A stretch of 44,868 nt of DNA from Akkermansiaceae bacterium (lineage in GTDB: Bacteria; Verrucomicrobiota; Verrucomicrobiia; Verrucomicrobiales; Akkermansiaceae). A program made the position numbers and the translations under genes. The notes under the pieces were generated by a model. That model saw nothing but the letters and a program-made list of their open reading frames with translations, searched no databases and was not told the origin of the DNA. Below, piece by piece: positions 40,937 through 44,868 of the stretch. Each line of letters opens with the position of its first letter. Position 1 is the stretch's first letter. The stretch covers positions 1-44,868 of the forward strand of contig JARWZU010000034.1 of the NCBI GenBank assembly GCA_029866215.1, written 5' to 3'.

Positions 40937-43648
40937 TCACTCCGCAGAAGTTTGCTTCGGATGATGGCGCTCCGATGAGTCCGCCGGATGCATGAGTTTT
41001 TCGCGGCGCTCGCGCACCAATCGGACGACGAGTGCGGTCCATCCCGTTTGGTGCGAGGCACCGAGTCCCTCCCCGGTCTCCGCATGGAAATACTCGTGAA
41101 ACAGCAGGAGGTCCTGCCAGTGGCTGACCTTAGCGTAATGCTCTGCCTCACCGAAACAGGGCCGATAACCTTCGGCATTCGGCAAGAAAAGCGAAATCAA
41201 GCGATCACAAAGGTCGATGGCGACCTCCCGAAGCGTCGCAAGGTGGCCTGATCCCGTGGGATACTCGATCTTGAAGGTGTCGCCATAAAAATAATCGTAG
41301 CGTTCGAGTGCTTCGATGATCAGGAAATTGATCGGGAACCAGATCGGGCCGCGCCAATTTGAATTGCCTCCGAACATGTCGGTGGTGGCGTCGCCGGGAG
41401 TGTAGGGGACCTCGTGGCGTTGGTGCCCGTGCTCGAAAACAAAGGGTTTTTCGCCGTGCGCCTTGCTCAGCGAGCGAATGCCAAAGTTGGATAGAAATTC
41501 GTTAGGGTCAAGCATGTAGGTGAGACACTTGCGAAGGCGTGCCTCAGAGGGAATAGCTAACAAACAGCGACCAGGATTTTTATCTCCTGTGACGCGGCGC
41601 ACGGTGATGTATTTCAGGAGGTCGGGCCGATTGGTTAGAAACCAGTCCATGCGCCTACGGAAGCTCGGGAGTGCATCGATCGTTTTCTGTTTGAGAACCG
41701 TGACGGCGCACATCGGCAAGAGTCCCACGAGCGAGCGAATGCGGAGTGGGATCGGATCCTTGTGGTTGATGATCAGTTGGTCGTAGTAGAAGCCGTCGTG
41801 CTTATCCCAGAGGCCCGTGCCGCCGAGTGAGTTAATGGCATCGGAGATGTTGACGAAGTGCTCAAAGAATTTTGAGGCGATGTCTTCATAGACCGGTTTT
41901 TCTAGTGCCAATTCCAATGAGATGGCGAGCATGGTGAGGCAGAATGAAGCCATCCATGCCGTGCCGTCCGCTTGGTTGAGTCGGCCGCCGCCTGGCAGTG
42001 CATGCGAGCGGTCGAAGACTCCGATGTTGTCGAGTCCGAGGAAGCCCCCACCGAACACGTGGCGCCCCTCGACATCCTTGCGGTTGACCCACCAGGTGAA
42101 GTTGAGCAGGAGTTTTTGAAAGGCGCGTTCGAGAAACAATAAATCGCGGTTGCCCTTTTGGTCGGAGATTTTATAGACACGCCAAACTGCCCATGCATGG
42201 ACTGGCGGGTTTACATCGGAAAAGTTCCACTCGTAGGCGGGCAGTTGTCCATTTGGGTGCATGTACCACTCGCGGAGGAGGAGGAGGAGCTGGTTCTTCG
42301 TGAATTCTGGGTCAACTGCGGAGAATGGGATCATGTGGAATGCTGTGTCCCACGCGGCGAACCACGGGTACTCCCACTTGTCCGGCATCGACAGGATGTC
42401 GCGGGCGAAGAAATTTTGCCAATCGGCATTGCGGCCCTTAAGGCGCGCCTCGGAGGGGTCACCCTTGGAGTCGCCCTTCAGCCAGTCGTCCACGACGTAG
42501 TAGAAAAACTGCTTGGTCCAGAGCAGGCCGGCGTAGCCTTGGCGGCAGATCATGCGTTCGTCTGCGGAAATTCCGGGCGTGATGACTTCATCGTAAAAGG
42601 CATCGCACTCTTCGATGCGCTGGGCGAAGGTTTCGTCGAACTCCTCGAAGCTGGGAAATCCATTTGATTCCTGGCGCGCATGCAATCGACAGCGCACGGT
42701 GATCGATTTTCCGGCAGGGATGATGAAGGAGAGATGTGCAGCGGCCTTGGTGCCGGAAGGGGTGGGGGAGATCGCTTTTTGATCGCCGTGGATCAGGTGT
42801 CGGTGAAAGGCATCCTTGACGTAGGGTGACCGATTTTCGGTGCCGAACACGCTGTGGTTGTTGGTTTCATTTTCGGTGAAGAGCCATGGCACGCGTCTCA
42901 CAAAATCGGGGGAGTCGACGAGAAATCGGAATTCACCTAGCGATTCGTGGCGCGCGTTGAGTGCGTGGCCATCGCCGACGATTTCGGGCTTGGTCAGCGG
43001 GGTTTCCCGATTGTTTTCCCAGCTCCAAGTGTTGCGGAACCACAGCGTGGGAAGCACATGAATCGGTGCAGCAATCGGGCCGTGGTTGGTGATGGTGAGC
43101 CGCCAGAGGATGTCTTCTGGGCTGCGTTTGGCGACCTCTTGCAGCACGTCAAAGTAGCGGCCCTCCTCAAAGATCCCCATGTCCGCCAGCTCCAACTCGG
43201 GTCCGGTGCGGCCGAGTGCCTGGTTTTTCTCGCGGATGGCGGTGTAGGGGAAGGTGGCGTGGGGGTACTTGTAGAGCGCTTTAGTGTATGAGTGGGTCGG
43301 GCTGGAGTCGAGGTAGTAGTAACATTCCTTGACGTCCTCACCATGGTTTCCTTCATTGCCACCAAGACCGAAGAGGCGTTCCTTGAGGATCGTGTCGGTT
43401 CCATTCCACAAGGCGGGCGCGAAGCACATGCGGCACTGGCGGTCGGTCCAACCTTGCAATCCGTCCTCGCCCCAACGGTAGGCGCGGCGGCGTGAGTGGT
43501 CGTGAGGGAAGCTTGCCCAGCTGTTTCCGTGGTCCGAATAGTCCTCACGCACGGTGCCCCACTGGCGCTCGCTTAGGAACGGTCCCCATCGCCTCCACTT
43601 TTTCACTCCAGCCTTATCTTGGGCCAGTCGTTGTTTTTCCGAATGCAT
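40937..43648 (-). CDS. GH63-like glucosidase (MGH1 type)
   Basis: The 903-residue cytoplasmic enzyme has the N-terminal motifs 'LSERQWGTVREDYSDHGNSWASFPHDHSRRRAYRW' (split here only for recognition), then 'DVKECYYYLDSSPTHSYTKALYKYPH'. The (alpha/alpha)6 barrel holds 'WEYPWFAAWDTAFHMIPFS' and 'NGQLPAYEWNFSDVNPPVHAWA', where an Asp and a Glu are candidate catalytic acid and base, and 'GNSNWRGPIWFPINFLII'. The family relates to mannosyl-oligosaccharide and mannosylglycerate/glucosylglycerate hydrolases. It is the first gene of the cluster, with 66 bp to the next gene. Confidence 0.85.
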   Translation of the reverse strand: MHSEKQRLAQDKAGVKKWRRWGPFLSERQWGTVREDYSDHGNSWASFPHDHSRRRAYRWGEDGLQGWTDRQCRMCFAPALWNGTDTILKERLFGLGGNEGNHGEDVKECYYYLDSSPTHSYTKALYKYPHATFPYTAIREKNQALGRTGPELELADMGIFEEGRYFDVLQEVAKRSPEDILWRLTITNHGPIAAPIHVLPTLWFRNTWSWENNRETPLTKPEIVGDGHALNARHESLGEFRFLVDSPDFVRRVPWLFTENETNNHSVFGTENRSPYVKDAFHRHLIHGDQKAISPTPSGTKAAAHLSFIIPAGKSITVRCRLHARQESNGFPSFEEFDETFAQRIEECDAFYDEVITPGISADERMICRQGYAGLLWTKQFFYYVVDDWLKGDSKGDPSEARLKGRNADWQNFFARDILSMPDKWEYPWFAAWDTAFHMIPFSAVDPEFTKNQLLLLLREWYMHPNGQLPAYEWNFSDVNPPVHAWAVWRVYKISDQKGNRDLLFLERAFQKLLLNFTWWVNRKDVEGRHVFGGGFLGLDNIGVFDRSHALPGGGRLNQADGTAWMASFCLTMLAISLELALEKPVYEDIASKFFEHFVNISDAINSLGGTGLWDKHDGFYYDQLIINHKDPIPLRIRSLVGLLPMCAVTVLKQKTIDALPSFRRRMDWFLTNRPDLLKYITVRRVTGDKNPGRCLLAIPSEARLRKCLTYMLDPNEFLSNFGIRSLSKAHGEKPFVFEHGHQRHEVPYTPGDATTDMFGGNSNWRGPIWFPINFLIIEALERYDYFYGDTFKIEYPTGSGHLATLREVAIDLCDRLISLFLPNAEGYRPCFGEAEHYAKVSHWQDLLLFHEYFHAETGEGLGASHQTGWTALVVRLVRERREKLMHPADSSERHHPKQTSAE

Positions 43649-44043
43649 TTACACGCGGTTGTAGCAGAAACCGTGCTGAGCTGCCAGCGAACAAGCCGAT
43701 CGTCAAAAAGTTGCAGGAAATTGATGGCTTCTGGCAAAGAAAAAAGCTTTTGCTTCGATCCCCAGCACTTGGGTGAATTGTTTCTGTCCCACTTGGGTTT
43801 TCCGGTTCGTTCGGCTTTGAACATCAGGAGTATAGTGCTCGGCTTGAAGCATTGGCGGGGGACACAATCGAGTGCTCGACAAAAATTAGGCAATCTCTCC
43901 GCGCAGTGGTACCGCTTTTGCCGATGTGGTGCGAAAATAAGGTTTGCCAAGCAGGTCGCAAATGCTAGAACGCATTTCGTTCGCCCAGCAGTTTTGAGTA
44001 ATCAGTGACTTGCAGCGATTGGAATTCAGTGGTTCCACTTAAC
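43649..44043. other. Intergenic region without recognised genes
   Basis: These 395 bp lie between the GH63-like start codon and tRNA-Lys. They should contain the promoters of both. Short open frames on both strands lack any protein-like pattern. I could not assign a promoter with confidence. Confidence 0.4.
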
Positions 44044-44119
44044 GCCTCGGTAGCTCAGTCGGTAGAGCAGTTGACTCTTAATCAATTGGTCCTTGGTTCG
44101 AATCCAAGCCGGGGTACCA
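44044..44119 (+). tRNA. tRNA-Lys (anticodon CTT)
   Basis: The 76-nt gene has encoded CCA. The acceptor GCCTCGG pairs with CCGGGGT through two G-T pairs. The D arm is GCTCAGTCGGTAGAGC. The anticodon loop CTCTTAA sits on stem GTTGA/TCAAT with anticodon CTT. The T arm is CTTGG-TTCGAAT-CCAAG. Confidence 0.95.
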
Positions 44120-44504
44120 ACTCTTAAACGCCTAGCTCACAATGGGGCGGGTCTACACCAACGGTCGTAAAGGGGGTCCTCTTTGAGGTCAGTGAGGCTG
44201 CTTGGAAGAGGTTTGTAGGTGATTTTCATCGTTTGCGGATTGTAACGATTGGATTTGGCTAAGCAGTCCAGTGCCTCGGAAAGGGTTATGGAGTGAATGC
44301 CGCAGCGGAGGATTTGGTCTCTGGGTTTGGGTGCGAGTTTCGGCGGGATTTGAGAGCACCACAGGGTTTTCCGATGCATGGGCGATTTTCGGGTCGGAAT
44401 AGATCGCCATCATCGTCGCGTGCACTTTCATGCGCGCTAAGGCGGGTTTGAAGTTGGCTGAGGTGAGCTAGATTTTTGGACTACCATCTCCATAATCAGC
44501 CCAG
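44120..44504 (-). other. Gap between tRNA-Lys and an IS3 element; possible gene remnant
   Basis: No intact gene is visible. The minus strand carries two overlapping open frames (44137-44379 and 44189-44431) whose text, for example 'GIHSITLSEALDCLAKSN', looks partly protein-like. They may be a frameshifted remnant, but I recognise no family. The left end of the IS3 element should lie shortly before 44505; no terminal repeat could be confirmed without the other end. Confidence 0.3.
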
Positions 44505-44819
44505 ATGAATCCCAAACCACGCAAACGCTACACCCCAGAGTTCAAAGCCCAAGCCGTTGAACTCATCAACACCGGAAAGCCCGTGCCCCAAATCGCCGAA
44601 GAACTCTGCATCGGGAGCAGCCTACTCTATAAATGGAAGCTGGACTCGCAGGGTGCGCAGGTCGGGAGCGAAGGACTGCGAGCCGTAGGCGAGAAGTCCG
44701 AAGCGGACGAGCTGCGCACCCTGCGACGCGAAAACTCCCTCCTCAAACAGGAGAATGACATTTTAAAAAAAGCCGCAGTCATCCTCGGCACCAGACCCCA
44801 ACTCAACTCCGGCAAATGA
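44505..44819 (+). CDS. IS3-family transposase OrfA
   Basis: The 104-residue protein starts MNPKPRKRYTPEFKAQAVEL. It has a helix-turn-helix ('VPQIAEELCIGSSLLYKWK') and a leucine-zipper-like C-terminus ('ELRTLRRENSLLKQENDILKKAAVIL'), as in IS3/IS911 OrfA. It binds the insertion sequence ends. Seven adenines at 44765-44771, read as A-AAA-AAA in frame, form a slippery site. A -1 slip there enters an open frame that continues into OrfB, so an OrfAB fusion transposase is expected. The stop overlaps the OrfB ATG. Confidence 0.92.
   Translation: MNPKPRKRYTPEFKAQAVELINTGKPVPQIAEELCIGSSLLYKWKLDSQGAQVGSEGLRAVGEKSEADELRTLRRENSLLKQENDILKKAAVILGTRPQLNSGK
44765..44771 (+). promoter_or_regulatory. Probable -1 ribosomal frameshift site of the IS3 element
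   Basis: Seven consecutive A lie within codons TTA-AAA-AAA-GCC of orfA. The -1 frame from here to the orfB ATG at 44816 contains no stop codon, which fits programmed fusion of OrfA and OrfB. Confidence 0.7.
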
Positions 44820-44868
44820 TCGATGACATCCACCAAACCACCGGCCATGGCATCCGACCGATCTGCAC
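44816..44868 (+). CDS. IS3-family transposase OrfB, 5' end (cut by window)
   Basis: An open frame starts MIDDIHQTTGHGIRPIC and runs off the window. It is in the -1 frame relative to OrfA and overlaps its stop codon by ATGA. By position it should encode the DDE (rve) catalytic subunit; the visible part is too short to show any catalytic motif. Confidence 0.7.
   Translation, partial: MIDDIHQTTGHGIRPIC

Overview
The window looks like a chromosomal stretch of a bacterium of the Verrucomicrobiota. This is inferred from gene content: a secreted PEP-CTERM protein with autotransporter-type strand repeats, a chlamydia-like phosphatidylserine decarboxylase, helical proteins built of D-P-x-A-A repeats, a Cys-rich OB-fold-like lipoprotein beside a MacB-type exporter, and mostly weak or absent Shine-Dalgarno sites. 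No 16S gene is present, so the placement is not proven.

Region 1 (1-10.8 kb) is the unusual part. Eight copies of a 79-bp sequence, all in the same orientation, sit between or inside genes. They fall into three sequence subtypes: five identical A copies, two identical B copies and one C copy. Between them lie a GH43-like secreted beta-propeller gene, a PEP-CTERM gene, three gene fragments (N-terminus of a Tat-exported Gfo/Idh/MocA oxidoreductase, C-terminus of an unknown protein, C-terminus of guanylate kinase) and a five-gene export operon (HlyD-type adaptor, ATPase, two FtsX-type permeases, Cys-rich lipoprotein). Several repeat edges cut exactly through genes, an operon leader or a terminator. 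This is either recombination at the repeats or mis-joining at repeats during assembly.

Region 2 (10.8-14.8 kb) is mobile DNA: an IS91-family HUH transposase, then a tyrosine integrase with a coupled excisionase-like gene next to tRNA-Ser(TGA). A 20-bp piece of the tRNA 3' end is duplicated nearby as a likely att scar.

Region 3 (15-34.1 kb) is ordinary chromosome: a helical-repeat protein, MidA-type methyltransferase, rpsP, glnD, psd, a lipoprotein, the ResB/CcsA cytochrome c maturation pair, a membrane alkaline-phosphatase-fold protein of the sulfatase/LTA-synthase type, an MGDG-synthase-like glycosyltransferase, a HAD hydrolase, thiG, a small SAM methyltransferase of the phospholipid/rRNA-methylase type, and an SbmA/YddA-type ABC protein with a degenerate nucleotide-binding domain. 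Several of these act on membrane lipids or the envelope.

Region 4 (34.1-43.6 kb) is a three-gene cluster of large, apparently cytoplasmic carbohydrate enzymes on the minus strand: GH63-like, discoidin plus (alpha/alpha)6 barrel, and a GH94 phosphorylase resembling the C-terminal module of cyclic beta-1,2-glucan synthase. The window ends with tRNA-Lys(CTT) and the start of an IS3-family insertion sequence with a probable -1 frameshift site.
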